A DNA stretch of 47,869 nt from Psychrobacter urativorans (GTDB lineage Bacteria; Pseudomonadota; Gammaproteobacteria; Pseudomonadales; Moraxellaceae): contig NZ_CAJHBR010000020.1 in assembly GCF_904846695.1 (NCBI RefSeq), positions 1 to 47,869 of the forward strand, read 5' to 3'. Within the stretch, counting starts at the first letter, position 1; every line of letters starts with the position of its first letter. Of this stretch, positions 1 through 9,797 are shown in pieces. Below the pieces are notes generated by a model that had not been told where the DNA came from, made no database searches, and worked only from the letters and a program-made list of their open reading frames with translations. Made by a program: the position numbers and the translations under genes.

Positions 1-500
1 TTAAATAGATATTGATGATAAATTCGTCTATGGGCATCTCACAACTCCATTGTATTCTTGGTCGAAAACAATAGATTAGTGAGGTGCTCTTCTTTTTTCA
101 ATCACTTTCGAAGTTGAGAGTGGGGTAAAACTATAGTAATTATTGCCATTATAGTTATAAAAGTCTTTCTTATTTAGTCATATTTTGTTGAGGTCGTCAA
201 TGAGGATAATCTCTAGTAACAACTTATCATTTATTACTGGGTTATAACTATTTTTTACCTATACTTTCCATTGATGAATTGGGTAAGCGTTTTTGACCAT
301 AATAGCGGCGCTACTTGCTGCAACTTTGAATTAGCTAATCGATATTAGCTTTTTTCCCTCAAGCCCCTTTAATGCACTACAGACAAAAAAACGCCTCCAA
401 CATTAAGTTAGAGGCGCTCTTTTTACAAGATATTAGCGTAAATTAGTAAATAAATATCAGCTTAATTGAACCATACTAATATTTAGACGTTCGATATTAA
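1..500. other. Intergenic region at left edge, no gene recognised
   Basis: No convincing open reading frame or RNA gene was seen here on either strand. The stretch is AT-rich. The only clear structure is the hairpin terminator near its right end, which serves fadA. Any gene to the left lies outside the window. Confidence 0.6.
385..425 (-). terminator. Rho-independent terminator of fadBA
   Basis: Read on the minus strand, GCGCCTC pairs with GAGGCGT around a 13-base loop and is followed by a run of seven T. It starts about 75 bases after the fadA stop, so it ends the fadB-fadA transcript. Confidence 0.85.
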
Positions 501-1685
<1,185 letters not shown>

Positions 1686-1831
1686 TTAAATTTTTATTGT
1701 CAGTAACGGTTGCGCTGTAGATGAACTTTCACTGCTAATAACTTAATAATAGCTTGATAGCAGGTTAATAATTATCAACAAAACTACGTTCAACCAGCGC
1801 TTTGGTTACTTATCCTAATAGTGTGTGCTCA

Positions 1832-3991
1832 TTATGCAGTAGCGTAAAAGGTCTCGCCTGCTGCTGCCATATCACGAATCTTTTGTGGGGCTTCATAAGC
1901 TTTGCCAAGGTATGCGTATTTTTCACACAATGCCAAGTAGTTATCTAGGCCCATCTGGTCGATATAACGACAAGGTCCACCACGGAACGGTGGGAAACCA
2001 ACGCCCATAATCATTGCCATATCCGCCTCGCTTGGCGTGCTGACGATGTTATCTTCTAAGCAACGTACCGTCTCATTGCAAAAAGCCAGCATAGTACGAT
2101 CAATAATCGCTTGATCATCAAAAGTTTGCTTTTCGCTATCAGTAATCGCTTTTAACAGCTCATAAGTAGCTTCATCGGCAGTCTTTTGAGGCTTGCCACG
2201 TTTGTCCATGGCGTACTTGTAGAAGCCAACACCGTTCTTCTGACCTAAGCGCTTATTATCATAAAGATGCTCAATTGCGCCTTTATAATCAGCCTTCATA
2301 CGATCAGGATAGCCTTCTGCCATCACTTCTGCGCCATGAACACCTGTATCCAAACCGACCACATCGATTAGATAAGCAGGGCCCATAGGCCAGCCGAATT
2401 TTTCCATAACTTTATCGACATTGACGAAATCAGCGCCTTGCTTAAGCAATAAATCAAATGCCCCGAAGTATGGGAACAGTACACGGTTAACTAAGAAACC
2501 TGGGCAATCATTAACGACAACCGGTACTTTGCCCATCTTACTAGCTAGTGCCACTGTAGTAGCGATCGCTTGCTCTGATGACTTGTTGCCACGGATAACT
2601 TCAACCAAAGGCATACGATGTACTGGGTTAAAGAAATGCATACCAACGAAGTTCTCTGGACGTGCCAGCGCTTCTGCTAAAAAGGTAATAGAAATTGTTG
2701 AAGTGTTTGACGCTAGGATACAGTCGTCTTTTACTAAGCCTTCGACCTCTTTTAGTACCGCACGCTTGACGTTTGGATTTTCTACTACGGCTTCAATGAC
2801 GATATCAGTCTCAGCAAAATCACCATAGTTAAGCGTTGGACGGATACGGCTCAAAGTTGTGCCCATTTCAGTAGCCGTCATTTTGCCACGGTCAACCATC
2901 TTACCTAGTAGCTTACTCGCTTCACCCATACCCAAATCTAGCTGCTCAGATTTGATATCTTTCATGATAATAGGCAAGCCTTTGCTAGCCGCTTGATAGG
3001 CAATACCGCCACCCATAATGCCTGCGCCTAACACGGCTGCTTCATCAATCTCATGCGCTTGCTTGCTGTGTTGCTTAGCCAGCTTTTTGACCAGTTGATC
3101 GCTTAAGAACAGACCTACTAAGCTCTCAGCTTGCGGGGTCTTAGCAGCTTTAGCAAAACCTGCTGCCTCTACTGCAATAGCTTCATCACGCGATAAGTTC
3201 ACGTGCTTCTCAATAGCTTCAATTGCTAATGCTGGTGCTGGATACTGCTTAGGATTGGCTTTGGCAAAGATCATGGCTTTAGCACTGCTAAAAGCCATCG
3301 CTTGCTCGAGTGCATTGAGCTTAACTGGATTTAGCTTTTCATAGCGACGTGCTTGCCAATCAAGCTCACCTGAGATACATTTTTTCACTAAATCAATAGC
3401 AGCATCTTGTAAGTCATCAGCCGCTACAGTCGCATCAACTAAGCCTAATTTTAGCGCGTCTAGGGCTTTTTTAGGGGTTCCAGTAGCGATCAATTCAAGT
3501 GCGTTATCAATACCGATGATACGCGTGCTACGTACAGTACCTCCGAAGCCTGGGAAGATGCCCAGTTGCGTTTCAGGCAAACCAATAATGGCTTTTTCGC
3601 TCATGACCCGATATTCACAAACTAGCGTCATCTCACAGCCACCACCCAGTGCGGCACCATTGATGGCCGCTACTTTTGGGAATGGTAAATCTTCAAAGCG
3701 ATTAAAATCCTTATTAATACTAATAACCCAGTCTTTAATACTTTCTTCTGATTGCTTAAATGATGCCACAAACTCAGTAATATCTGCGCCAGCGATAAAC
3801 ACGCCCTTGCCTGAAGTTACGATTAATCCCTTAATATCACTGGCTTTTTCTAAAGCAGTTACTGCTTCACCAAATTGCTTATTGGTTTCAGCATCAAATT
3901 TATTTACGCTCTCATTTTCGGCGTTGTAATGCATGTTGGCGATGCCGTCATCTAGCATGCTTACCGTGATGCGATTTCCTTGGTATACCAT
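1832..3991 (-). CDS. fadB: FadB, fatty-acid oxidation complex alpha subunit
   Basis: FadB is a two-domain enzyme: an N-terminal enoyl-CoA hydratase/isomerase (about residues 1-190) and a C-terminal 3-hydroxyacyl-CoA dehydrogenase (about 310 onward). Evidence in the sequence is the crotonase signature around [11 protein letters not shown] and GIFPGFGGT, the NAD-binding [10 protein letters not shown], the catalytic-His region [11 protein letters not shown] and PGFLVNR. The open frame extends to 4120, but I choose the ATG at 3991. AAGGAG lies just upstream of it, the product (719 residues, beginning MVYQGN) matches the usual FadB length of about 715, and the extra 43 residues upstream are a hydrophobic stretch unlike any FadB. 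It acts with FadA encoded downstream. Confidence 0.95.
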   Translation of the reverse strand: MVYQGNRITVSMLDDGIANMHYNAENESVNKFDAETNKQFGEAVTALEKASDIKGLIVTSGKGVFIAGADITEFVASFKQSEESIKDWVISINKDFNRFEDLPFPKVAAINGAALGGGCEMTLVCEYRVMSEKAIIGLPETQLGIFPGFGGTVRSTRIIGIDNALELIATGTPKKALDALKLGLVDATVAADDLQDAAIDLVKKCISGELDWQARRYEKLNPVKLNALEQAMAFSSAKAMIFAKANPKQYPAPALAIEAIEKHVNLSRDEAIAVEAAGFAKAAKTPQAESLVGLFLSDQLVKKLAKQHSKQAHEIDEAAVLGAGIMGGGIAYQAASKGLPIIMKDIKSEQLDLGMGEASKLLGKMVDRGKMTATEMGTTLSRIRPTLNYGDFAETDIVIEAVVENPNVKRAVLKEVEGLVKDDCILASNTSTISITFLAEALARPENFVGMHFFNPVHRMPLVEVIRGNKSSEQAIATTVALASKMGKVPVVVNDCPGFLVNRVLFPYFGAFDLLLKQGADFVNVDKVMEKFGWPMGPAYLIDVVGLDTGVHGAEVMAEGYPDRMKADYKGAIEHLYDNKRLGQKNGVGFYKYAMDKRGKPQKTADEATYELLKAITDSEKQTFDDQAIIDRTMLAFCNETVRCLEDNIVSTPSEADMAMIMGVGFPPFRGGPCRYIDQMGLDNYLALCEKYAYLGKAYEAPQKIRDMAAAGETFYATA

Positions 3992-4683
3992 TTGAAACTC
4001 CTTGCCATGTATTAAAAAGCTATTGGTTAAACAGCTATGTTTTATAGAGCCACCTAATAAAATCTGGCTGTTAATTAACAAGCAACAGCACAGTATTATT
4101 GGTAGTCTGAGTAATAGCATTGCTTACCTACAAGCTTGGTAACTTGCAGGAATAGGCAATGCTGATATCTTTATTATTTAGCGTCTATTGATATTGCGCT
4201 TCGTTGTTGGCTAAAACTATTAACTGATCTTCTATATTTAAATATCTTTCGTTTAAATTTTTCTGGTTTAAATCATCAGTTAGATCATGGGACTTTTTTA
4301 ACGTTAATTAGTGTAGGGGATTATGCCCCTCACTGTCACAAGCTAAAACCATACTCGCAAGTCATTATTAAGTCGCTGCTAAGTCGAGAGCGACCCGTTA
4401 GTTTAGTAATCCTACCTTTCAATAGCGGTCGGCATCGACGGACTATTGTCAGTGAATCTTGCCCAAATAAACTGCTTCTACTGCCCTATAACAACACATT
4501 CGTCAGACAAGTTAAATCGTCCAAACGTAACTAACCCTAGCAAAAAATTATTCTTAGCCTAGCCATAAGATAGCCAAAGGGAATAGAGGTTTATGAAGCC
4601 ATCGATAAAGGTGTGAATGAAAGCTATATAAGGGCTGCTGGCTAACATGCTACACTAAGGTTATTTTTATTCTTCACCTTTTT
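3992..4683. other. Divergent regulatory region between fadB and ispA
   Basis: About 690 bases without a supported gene. It must carry the promoters of fadB (leftward) and ispA (rightward). The notable structure is a set of three TTTAAA blocks at exact 15-base spacing (4237, 4252, 4267), the first inside the 12-base palindrome ATATTTAAATAT. A short AGGGG/CCCCT hairpin lies at about 4315-4330. I could not recognise a classical FadR or PsrA operator. Confidence 0.5.
4234..4273. promoter_or_regulatory. Three phased TTTAAA blocks (possible operator)
   Basis: TTTAAA occurs at 4237-4242, 4252-4257 and 4267-4272, exactly 15 bases apart. The last two are in the context GTTTAAAT and the first is in the perfect palindrome ATATTTAAATAT. 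The array sits about 245 bases upstream of fadB and 410 upstream of ispA. Binding by a regulator is inference, and the AT-rich background raises the chance of coincidence. Confidence 0.3.
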
Positions 4684-5790
4684 ATGAGTTGGATTATGAC
4701 TGCCCCTATTGCTCCACGTTTCATCCCTTTCGTCTCTTTTAAGCAGCTGCACAGCTCGCTGCGTAGCCAGTTAGCGCAAGATATTGATTCGCTATTTAAC
4801 TATGCCCAATTACCAAGTCCCCTTAATGAGGCCTGTCGCTACGTGATGACTGGCAAAGGCAAGTTAGTAAGACCATTATTGGTAGCTAGTAGTTTTGCTA
4901 CTATTGATGCGCTTAATAACCTTAACACTAGTAATAACAGTGACATCAATCAAGCTATCTTTGCTGACTCGTTACTGACTAACCAGCAGTTTTTTGATCC
5001 TATTTTAGACTCGGTTTTAGACCCTTCTTTGGAGCCGCTACTGACTAGTGAAGTACATTATGATATGTGTCGGCGTGCGGCGTTGGCCGTAGAGCTGCTG
5101 CATACTTACTCTTTAGTACACGATGATTTACCTTGTATGGATGATGATGCTCTACGTCGCGGACAGCCTACTTGTCATATTGTATTTAATGAGGCAAGCG
5201 CACTATTAGCTGGGGATGTACTGCAAACCTTGGCTTTTGAAGTGTTGACGGCTGAGATGCCGACTTTTGCCCCTTTTGATGCCAATATAGCTAGTGCCTT
5301 ATTGGCGATATTTGCTCCTCGTGCACGGCGCATGGTGTCAGGGCAAATGCTTGATCTTAATGCAGAGGCCAGCGCTACTGTCTCGCAACAGCAATTAGAA
5401 GCTATCCATCGTGATAAGACTGGCGCTTTGATTGAGGCGGCTATGCTGATGGGCGCTGTCTGTGCTGGGGCTACTGCACCGCAGCGTATGGCGCTAGAAG
5501 AGTGCGCTCAACACATTGGGTTGGCCTTTCAAGTACAAGACGATATCTTAGACGTAACTACTAGCACTGATACTCTGGGTAAGCCTGCTGGCAGCGATGA
5601 GAAGTTAGACAAATCGACTTACGTCAAACTAATGGGCGTCGAGGCTGCCAAACGTTATGCGCAGTCATTATTTGACCAAGGTCGCGCCGCTATAATACGT
5701 GAGCTCAGCCCTGATATGGATTCTGATTCTGGCATTGATGATAATGGACTTCTTGAGCTTATCGAATGGCTATGGAAGCGTAATAAGTAA
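4684..5790 (+). CDS. ispA: IspA-like polyprenyl (geranyl/farnesyl) diphosphate synthase
   Basis: This prenyltransferase condenses isopentenyl diphosphate with allylic diphosphates to make farnesyl diphosphate for quinones and undecaprenyl carriers. The first Asp-rich motif HDDLPCMDDD (residues 147-155) has the spacing of bacterial farnesyl diphosphate synthases. The second is DDILD (286-290), followed by LGKPAGSDEKLDKSTYV. At 368 residues it is about 70 longer than typical IspA. Most of the excess is an Asn/Ser/Asp-rich insertion at about residues 78-125, before the first Asp-rich motif. A second ATG at 4696 is an alternative start, and neither start has a strong ribosome-binding site. No dxs or xseB neighbour is present, unlike the enterobacterial arrangement. 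Confidence 0.88.
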   Translation: MSWIMTAPIAPRFIPFVSFKQLHSSLRSQLAQDIDSLFNYAQLPSPLNEACRYVMTGKGKLVRPLLVASSFATIDALNNLNTSNNSDINQAIFADSLLTNQQFFDPILDSVLDPSLEPLLTSEVHYDMCRRAALAVELLHTYSLVHDDLPCMDDDALRRGQPTCHIVFNEASALLAGDVLQTLAFEVLTAEMPTFAPFDANIASALLAIFAPRARRMVSGQMLDLNAEASATVSQQQLEAIHRDKTGALIEAAMLMGAVCAGATAPQRMALEECAQHIGLAFQVQDDILDVTTSTDTLGKPAGSDEKLDKSTYVKLMGVEAAKRYAQSLFDQGRAAIIRELSPDMDSDSGIDDNGLLELIEWLWKRNK

Positions 5791-5979
5791 ATAGGCACCT
5801 TATTCAAGCTACTAAATACTGCTATTTAAATATAGGGTTCTTTAGATTCACCAGAACTAATCACTGTGTTCAATTTCCTCCATTAAATAATTGAACAAAA
5901 ATAGGCTGATTGATGGCTTTGCTACCTTTATGCTCATGCTAAACTGCTACCTATCAATAACTATGGATGGTGGTTTTAT

Positions 5980-6489
5980 ATGGATAATAATAAGCTTCAC
6001 AAACTTAATGAGTCTACCTTCAATGACAGCTCATCTGTTGATTCCGTTCAGCATCAGCATAATGATCATGCCGAGCACACCCCAGATACGGCTTCATTGG
6101 CAGCGGATAGTTTCGCTGGTAAGGCCAAAGGCAAGGCCGGTTTTGGACGTATCGTCAAAGCTGCGGGCTACTCTGCCGATGGCTTTATGGCCGCTTATAA
6201 GAACGAAGCGGCTTTTCGCCAAGCCTTTTGGCTCAATCTAGTATTGCTCATCGTCATTATCTTTATTCCTTTGGCTATCAGTATGAAGATGATACTGTTA
6301 ATCGCCTCTTTTTTATCTATTATCGTTGAATTGTTTAATACGGGGTTAGAGGCCAGTATTGACCATACTTCTACTCAGCAACATCCGTTAGCTAAGATTG
6401 GCAAAGATGTTGGCTCTGCCGCGCAATTCCTAGCGTTAACGCTACTATTCATCCTATGGATGATGGCATTGTCTACCTTACTATTCTAA
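5980..6489 (+). CDS. dgkA: DgkA, membrane diacylglycerol kinase
   Basis: DgkA is a small inner-membrane kinase that phosphorylates diacylglycerol back to phosphatidic acid. The core runs from about residue 55 to 169, with three hydrophobic helices (about 84-100, 104-120 and 146-167). The family signature is clear: IVELFNTGLEASID (Glu117, Asn120, Glu124) and KIGKDVGSAA (139-148). The protein has 169 residues against about 122 in E. coli. The extra length is a hydrophilic Ser/His/Asp-rich N-terminus of about 50 residues that looks disordered. The ribosome-binding site is weak, but no better internal start precedes the core. Confidence 0.9.
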   Translation: MDNNKLHKLNESTFNDSSSVDSVQHQHNDHAEHTPDTASLAADSFAGKAKGKAGFGRIVKAAGYSADGFMAAYKNEAAFRQAFWLNLVLLIVIIFIPLAISMKMILLIASFLSIIVELFNTGLEASIDHTSTQQHPLAKIGKDVGSAAQFLALTLLFILWMMALSTLLF

Positions 6490-6521
6490 CTTTGGTATTT
6501 TTAATGATAAGCGAGTAATTT

Positions 6522-7394
6522 ATGGTCAACACTGCAGCGACCCTGAATCCTTTAGCGCCTACGTCCAGTATCGAAGCGGCTAATAACCATACGCCGACTG
6601 TCTATCTTGGCACGGGCGGTTATAGCGATACTGATCTGTTAGGCACTCTTTATCCTACAGGTACTAAAAAAACGGACTTCCTGCGTGAATACGCCAAGCA
6701 GTATGGCGCAGTAGAGATCAACAGCACCTTTTATGCGCCTATTGGTCAAAAAGCCTTTGCTGGGATGGTTAATAAAGCTTATGTACAAGCAGACAGTGAG
6801 CTGAGGTTCGCTATTAAGCTACACCAAGATTTTACTCATGCTAGAAAAGGCTCTGCCGCACACGCACAAGCTTTTATCAACGCCCTCAGTCCCTTAGTAG
6901 AGGCAAATTGTCTAGCACCACTATTGCTACAGTTTCCCCATGGCTTTGATCGTACTCGTGACCATCGGCTGTATTTAGCTAAGCTAGTCAGCTGGTTTCA
7001 GGACTATCCTTTAGCAGTAGAATTCCGTCATGCTAGCTGGCATAACCCGCAAGTCATTGATAGCTTTACAGAGCAAGGTATTATCTGGTGCAGTGTCGAC
7101 TATCCAGATATCAAAGGTCTCCCGCCCTCACAGCTGATATTGACTCAGCGCACTGGCTACCTGCGTATGCATGGTAATAATCTGAACTGGTGGGATGCGA
7201 TGAGTGCCAGCGATCGGCATGATTATCGTTATAGTGAGGCTGAGATGCAGGACTGGGCGCAAGCGATTGCCAATCAGCGTCAGCATTTTGATACGCTTTA
7301 TATCTTCTTTCAAAACACCGTCAATGCGCATGCTTATTATAATATTGCGATGTTGCGAGAGGCGTTGGGTGGGTTTGGGTTTGAGGTGTTGTAG
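6522..7394 (+). CDS. DUF72 (YecE-like) family protein
   Basis: A 290-residue member of the DUF72 family, a TIM-barrel-like fold of unknown biochemical role. Typical pieces are STFYAP near the start, RFAIKLHQDFTH, LLQFPHGF, AVEFRHASW, YLRMHG and a C-terminal FFQNTVNAHAYYNI. It begins 32 bases after dgkA and probably shares its transcript. Its last 84 bases reappear, diverged but in frame through the stop codon, at 8617-8700, and a related tail is found at 9547-9630. The 3' end of this gene therefore appears to be a repeated acceptor site for foreign genes (see findings). Confidence 0.9.
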   Translation: MVNTAATLNPLAPTSSIEAANNHTPTVYLGTGGYSDTDLLGTLYPTGTKKTDFLREYAKQYGAVEINSTFYAPIGQKAFAGMVNKAYVQADSELRFAIKLHQDFTHARKGSAAHAQAFINALSPLVEANCLAPLLLQFPHGFDRTRDHRLYLAKLVSWFQDYPLAVEFRHASWHNPQVIDSFTEQGIIWCSVDYPDIKGLPPSQLILTQRTGYLRMHGNNLNWWDAMSASDRHDYRYSEAEMQDWAQAIANQRQHFDTLYIFFQNTVNAHAYYNIAMLREALGGFGFEVL

Positions 7395-7521
7395 CTGAGT
7401 TGATGAAACTGTAATCGCTGGGTGTTGCCCTGCGCATCGTCTTATAAACAACAATGAATAGCGATACCGTATTTTTTATTTTTGTATCAATAATTAAAGA
7501 TAACTGAAATAGTGACTAATT

Positions 7522-8541
7522 ATGAAAAACTTGGAAGAAAAGTCTAAGGAAATTGAATTTGCCGTAAAAGAGTTTGCAAGTTCTATTAATTCTATAACTA
7601 ATTCTACTGGTGATATGAGCTCTCTTGTTGAAGCCACCTCAAAGCTAGAGTTAAAAAACATTGATCATTACGAGCGCTTAATTCGTGATGAGTTTGTCAA
7701 CTATTCAAATTTATTTATGCAATCTAAATGGAAGTTTTGGGTAAGACCTATTAAAGAGCTAACTTGGTTAGATGTAATCAGTTCTGATGGTTATAAGCGC
7801 GAAGAAGGTTTATACGCATTATCAGGAGCCGCCCCAAACGCTTTTTTCCTCACTTTAGTTATTCGTAGGTTAAATGACTGGGTGCCGCAAGTTCGTGAAG
7901 CTGCAAAAGAAGTCATTCCTTCGATTATTGAAAAATCTAAGCCTGAAGATGTTATTGAGGCACTAACTGCAGTTTTTTTAAACTGGGATTCATGGGGTAA
8001 AATTGCAAAAGCTGATAGACAGATGCTTTTACATATTAGTAGTATTGAAAGCTTAGCAGTAGGTTTTAAATCTAAATTAATCTCGTCTATATCAGGACCA
8101 ATGCCATCGTTGTTCTCTCAACTTGGTCGTATACCTATACTTGATGAATGTCTCAACGAAATAGCTAATAATGCTATGCAGCCTCATATGAGAGCCAAAG
8201 CTTTTCGTAGTTTATTTGAAAAACGCATTTTCTGGATTGTAGGTCAAGAATGGAAATGGACTGATAAAGTTTATAATAAAGGAAAACTAATACCAGTTAT
8301 AGCTGAGAGAAAAATCAGTGTAAAGATACCTTTTAGTGATTTACTAAACACGTCAGCTTTTGATCGTTCTTCTATTGTAAGACAAGTTTCAGCTGAGTTT
8401 CTCATTAGAGATATTGATAGCTTGGGTAATCAAACTCGAACTATTGCGGAAAAATTTGCAGCTGATAAGTCAAATACTGTATCAGAAAGAGGACGCTTTA
8501 TATTGAAAAAGCTTGATGAGATGGCTTTAAATAATAATTAG
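7522..8541 (+). CDS. Hypothetical protein with probable HEAT-like helical repeats
   Basis: I do not recognise a named family. The 339-residue product is helical, starts with a charged stretch rich in Lys/Glu, and around residues 95-135 contains helix pairs such as LNDWVPQVREAAKEVIPSII that resemble HEAT/Armadillo repeats. Another pair of this type lies near residues 285-335. No signal peptide or membrane segment is seen. The coding sequence is visibly more AT-rich than dgkA or rdgB, suggesting horizontal acquisition. It lies between the intact DUF72 gene and a relic of that gene's 3' end. HEAT-repeat proteins often act as scaffolds, and some immunity or defence proteins use this fold, but no partner or toxin is visible here. 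Confidence 0.7.
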   Translation: MKNLEEKSKEIEFAVKEFASSINSITNSTGDMSSLVEATSKLELKNIDHYERLIRDEFVNYSNLFMQSKWKFWVRPIKELTWLDVISSDGYKREEGLYALSGAAPNAFFLTLVIRRLNDWVPQVREAAKEVIPSIIEKSKPEDVIEALTAVFLNWDSWGKIAKADRQMLLHISSIESLAVGFKSKLISSISGPMPSLFSQLGRIPILDECLNEIANNAMQPHMRAKAFRSLFEKRIFWIVGQEWKWTDKVYNKGKLIPVIAERKISVKIPFSDLLNTSAFDRSSIVRQVSAEFLIRDIDSLGNQTRTIAEKFAADKSNTVSERGRFILKKLDEMALNNN

Positions 8542-8563
8542 TTATTTTATGATAAAGGCTAGC

Positions 8564-8672
8564 TAAACCAAAAAAGTAAATTAATAAGATTTAAAAGATC
8601 GACTTATATGTACGGTCAAAATACCGTTAATGCGCATGCTTTTTATAATATTGCGATGTTGCGAGAGGCTTT
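8564..8672 (+). repeat. 109-bp direct repeat, left copy
   Basis: Aligns without gaps to 9494-9602, with about 100 of 109 positions identical. The first half is non-coding, beginning TAAACCAAAAAAGTAAATTA. The second half is the 3' end of a DUF72 gene. Together the two copies bracket the orphan gene at 8700-9476 in a 930-base unit. Confidence 0.9.
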
Positions 8673-8700
8673 GGGCTGGTTTGGGTTTGAGGTGTTGTAA
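8608..8700 (+). pseudogene. Relic of the DUF72 gene 3' end (first copy)
   Basis: From 8617 the sequence matches 77 of the last 84 bases of the intact DUF72 gene (7311-7394). Translated in that frame it gives QNTVNAHAFYNIAMLREAL and then GWFGFEVL before TAA, against AYYNI, GGFGFEVL and TAG in the intact gene. Only about 30 codons remain and the 5' part of the gene is absent. The stop codon overlaps the start of the next gene as TAATG, so in the source genome that gene probably followed a complete DUF72 gene directly. Confidence 0.85.
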
Positions 8701-9476
8701 TGTCGATAAACTTAGCGAACTTGTTTAGTTTTTTTCGGTCTCATAAAAAACTAAAACATGAGAAAGCAAAAGCTATTCAGCTTTTACAAACGATGCAATG
8801 GTCAAAATTATCTTGGAATGAAAGCTGGGAAGAGATCATTGAATTGGATAGTCTATTGCCTAGAATAGGTCAGAAGTATCTTGTGAAGCTTGAAGAAAAT
8901 GAAGACTTTTCTCAAGATGGACAAGCCTTAATATTATGGCAACCGCCTCATTCCGATCTCAATGGCTGGTACGACAAGCGTCCTTCTGAAATTTTGAAGT
9001 CCTATATTATAGAAGGCATTTTAACCGATCGTCAATCAGATTATGAAACCCGTGAAATAACTTTCAACTTTGAAGTCAGTAAATGTTCAAAGCTAGTTGA
9101 TTACTTTTCTAAAGCACCTGTAAATAGAAAATCTCCTTTATCCTCGATCGGTCAGGGCAATGGTTCTTCAAGAATTCAATGGCAAAATGCCGTAAGTCTT
9201 CAGAAATATCCTTTAGGAAAGCTTTTATATCTTAGCGGAATGGAGTGTGAAACTGCTCTAGAGCTCATTCTTTCATACGAAGAGAATAGAATCTGTATAT
9301 ATTATTCTGCAACACTACATTATCCTGCGCATTACGAAACTGTTATTACTAAATATTATTTAAATAGAGAAGAGCAGAAAATAATTGAGATTATAATTGA
9401 TAAAGCTATTGAAGTAATTGATACCTCAGACGAATTTCTTACTGATAAGCAGATTCTTGGTGCTGAATACTGGTAA
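8700..9476 (+). CDS. Hypothetical protein, orphan gene in the DUF72 pocket
   Basis: I do not recognise the family. The 258-residue product looks cytosolic: no signal peptide, and a basic N-terminus (FFRSHKKLKHEKAKA) followed by mixed alpha/beta sequence with many aromatic residues (LILWQPPHSDLNGWYDKRP). The start ATG overlaps the TAA of the preceding DUF72 relic, which suggests translational coupling to DUF72 in the donor. Codon use is AT-rich compared with the flanking core genes. The gene is bracketed by 109-bp direct repeats. A role as an immunity or stress protein is only a guess from its context. Confidence 0.72.
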   Translation: MSINLANLFSFFRSHKKLKHEKAKAIQLLQTMQWSKLSWNESWEEIIELDSLLPRIGQKYLVKLEENEDFSQDGQALILWQPPHSDLNGWYDKRPSEILKSYIIEGILTDRQSDYETREITFNFEVSKCSKLVDYFSKAPVNRKSPLSSIGQGNGSSRIQWQNAVSLQKYPLGKLLYLSGMECETALELILSYEENRICIYYSATLHYPAHYETVITKYYLNREEQKIIEIIIDKAIEVIDTSDEFLTDKQILGAEYW

Positions 9477-9493
9477 TTTCTTTTAATAAAATT

Positions 9494-9602
9494 TAAACCA
9501 AAAAAGTAAATTAATAAAATTTAGAGGATTAACTTACATATACGGTCAAAATACTGTTAATTCGCATGCTTTTTATAATATTGCGATGTTGCGAGAGGCT
9601 TT
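9494..9602 (+). repeat. 109-bp direct repeat, right copy
   Basis: Gap-free partner of 8564-8672 with nine differences. The repeat starts 18 bases after the stop codon of the orphan gene at 8700-9476. Confidence 0.9.
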
Positions 9603-9630
9603 AACCGCGCATAACTTTAATGTTCTATAG
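9538..9630 (+). pseudogene. Relic of a DUF72 gene 3' end (second, divergent copy)
   Basis: In the DUF72 frame this reads QNTVNSHAFYNIAMLREAL, then TAHNFNVL and a TAG stop. The final eight residues differ from the local DUF72 protein (GGFGFEVL) although the frame stays open to a stop. It is therefore best read as the end of a different DUF72 allele brought in with foreign DNA, not as a simple local duplication. Only about 30 codons remain. Confidence 0.8.
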
Positions 9631-9650
9631 AGCTGTTAATGTTGTTTGTA

Positions 9651-9670
9651 GGCTGTGGCTTTAGCCCAGC
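9651..9670. repeat. Short GC-rich hairpin element
   Basis: GCTGTGGCT and AGCCCAGC pair around a TT loop with one mismatch, in a GTAGGCTGTGG context. It resembles small dispersed palindromic repeats. Only one copy was noticed in the window. Confidence 0.45.
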
Positions 9671-9759
9671 AAACCCTTTTGCAAGTTAATAATACTTGAT
9701 AATAAAAGCCACGTAAGATATATGAAAGTTAATTCAAGAATTTATTACTTTCTATAAAT

Positions 9760-9780
9760 GGTGCGCGGGGCGCACCCTAC
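9760..9780. repeat. Palindromic REP-like element, copy 1
   Basis: GGTGCGC and GCGCACC form a perfect hairpin around GGG, flanked by CCTAC. A close copy in opposite orientation lies at 25338-25357 (GTAGGGTGCGTCCCGCGCAC). Both are intergenic, as expected of a dispersed repeat family. Confidence 0.65.
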
Positions 9781-9797
9781 AAAAACCGGTATAAATT

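Larger units (their letters stand above)
9477..9797. other. Intergenic with DUF72 relic and two palindromic elements
   Basis: About 320 bases without a gene. It contains the right copy of the 109-bp repeat, the second DUF72 3'-end relic, a GC-rich hairpin at 9651-9670 and the palindromic element at 9760-9780. It reads as a patchwork of recombined fragments leading up to the lipoprotein gene. Confidence 0.7.

Noticed and set aside
2421..3929. Plus-strand frames of about 135 codons inside fadB
   Set aside because: Antisense shadows of fadB with low-complexity translations and no ribosome-binding sites.
3992..4120. In-frame extension of fadB by 43 residues
   Set aside because: It is Leu/Cys-rich and unlike any FadB, and AAGGAG directly precedes the internal ATG at 3991 that gives the family length.
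5891..6241. 116-codon plus-strand frame overlapping dgkA
   Set aside because: Frame shadow of dgkA, whose motifs are in the other frame.
9477..9797. Insertion sequence remnant in the DUF72 pocket
   Set aside because: No transposase fragment or terminal inverted repeats; the repeats are DUF72 tails and short palindromes.
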